A stretch of DNA of 35,877 nt from Microcoleus sp. FACHB-DQ6 (lineage in GTDB: Bacteria > Cyanobacteriota > Cyanobacteriia > Cyanobacteriales > Microcoleaceae): positions 1-35,877 of the forward strand of contig JACJNV010000131.1 in assembly GCA_014695175.1 (NCBI GenBank). Reading direction: 5' to 3'. Within the stretch, counting starts at the first letter, position 1. Each line of letters begins with the position of its first letter. This document shows, one piece after another, positions 35,782 through 35,877 of this stretch. The notes under the pieces are model-generated. The model had not been told where the DNA came from. It saw only the letters and a program-made list of their open reading frames with translations, and did not search any database. A program made the position numbers and the translations under genes.

Positions 35782-35877
35782 GTGCAGAAAGGTTACACGG
35801 CTTGGTTATGCGATCGTCCGATCAAGGAAAGTGTGCAAGATAAACAGGTAAAATAGTACAAAAGCCTTGCATCACCC

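Overview
The window looks like chromosome from a filamentous cyanobacterium of the Microcoleus/Oscillatoria/Phormidium type. Three things point there. The HIP1-type octamer GCGATCGC is very frequent. The gene set is cyanobacterial (heme oxygenase HO1, cobalt-chelatase-like CobN, slr0400-type NAD kinase, four-cysteine kinase-WD40 protein, SLH protein). The intergenic DNA is packed with short palindromes and 7-bp tandem repeats. No rRNA, tRNA, CRISPR array or complete IS was seen.

Layout. 1-3.2 kb is a decay zone: the 5' part of an IS66-type transposase running off the left edge, a glycosyltransferase-like gene with one in-frame stop, and a HEAT-repeat gene whose 3' end is broken by a nonsense codon and a frameshift ahead of a decayed PAN/Apple domain. 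3.2-5.9 kb holds two branched-chain/neutral amino-acid ABC ATPases (LivG, LivF) and an EamA permease overlapping livF by 4 bp. 6.1-9.9 kb is cobN. 10.0-13.6 kb holds a DUF1574/SGNH-like lipoprotein, NAD kinase and a small zinc-ribbon membrane protein. 13.8-20.4 kb is a compact one-strand cluster: NodU/SxtI-type carbamoyltransferase, SxtJ-like and SxtK-like (DUF5989) membrane proteins, an SGNH/GDSL hydrolase and two tandem paralogous SGNH-like membrane proteins. 20.5-30.8 kb is mostly housekeeping: CNNM/CorC-type protein, mfd, an SLH protein, ho1, gyrB and miaA. 30.9-35.3 kb holds a Uma2-family nuclease-like protein, the MsrP molybdoenzyme and a kinase-WD40 protein with degenerate catalytic residues. 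The right edge carries repeats and two possible IS ends.

How the parts work together. The most system-like piece is the sxtI-J-K-L-like order at 13.8-20.4 kb. It recalls the carbamoylation end of the saxitoxin cluster, but no toxin-core gene is visible. I infer a membrane-associated module that carbamoylates and/or (de)acylates a cell-surface glycan or secreted metabolite. The second theme is repeat dynamics: intergenic-type palindromes appear inside reading frames without breaking them (cobN, the DUF1574 gene, probably the carbamoyltransferase linker), and the nadK leader with its start codon has been tandemly duplicated as 49-bp hairpin units. Names come from recognising motifs in the translations; no database search was run.
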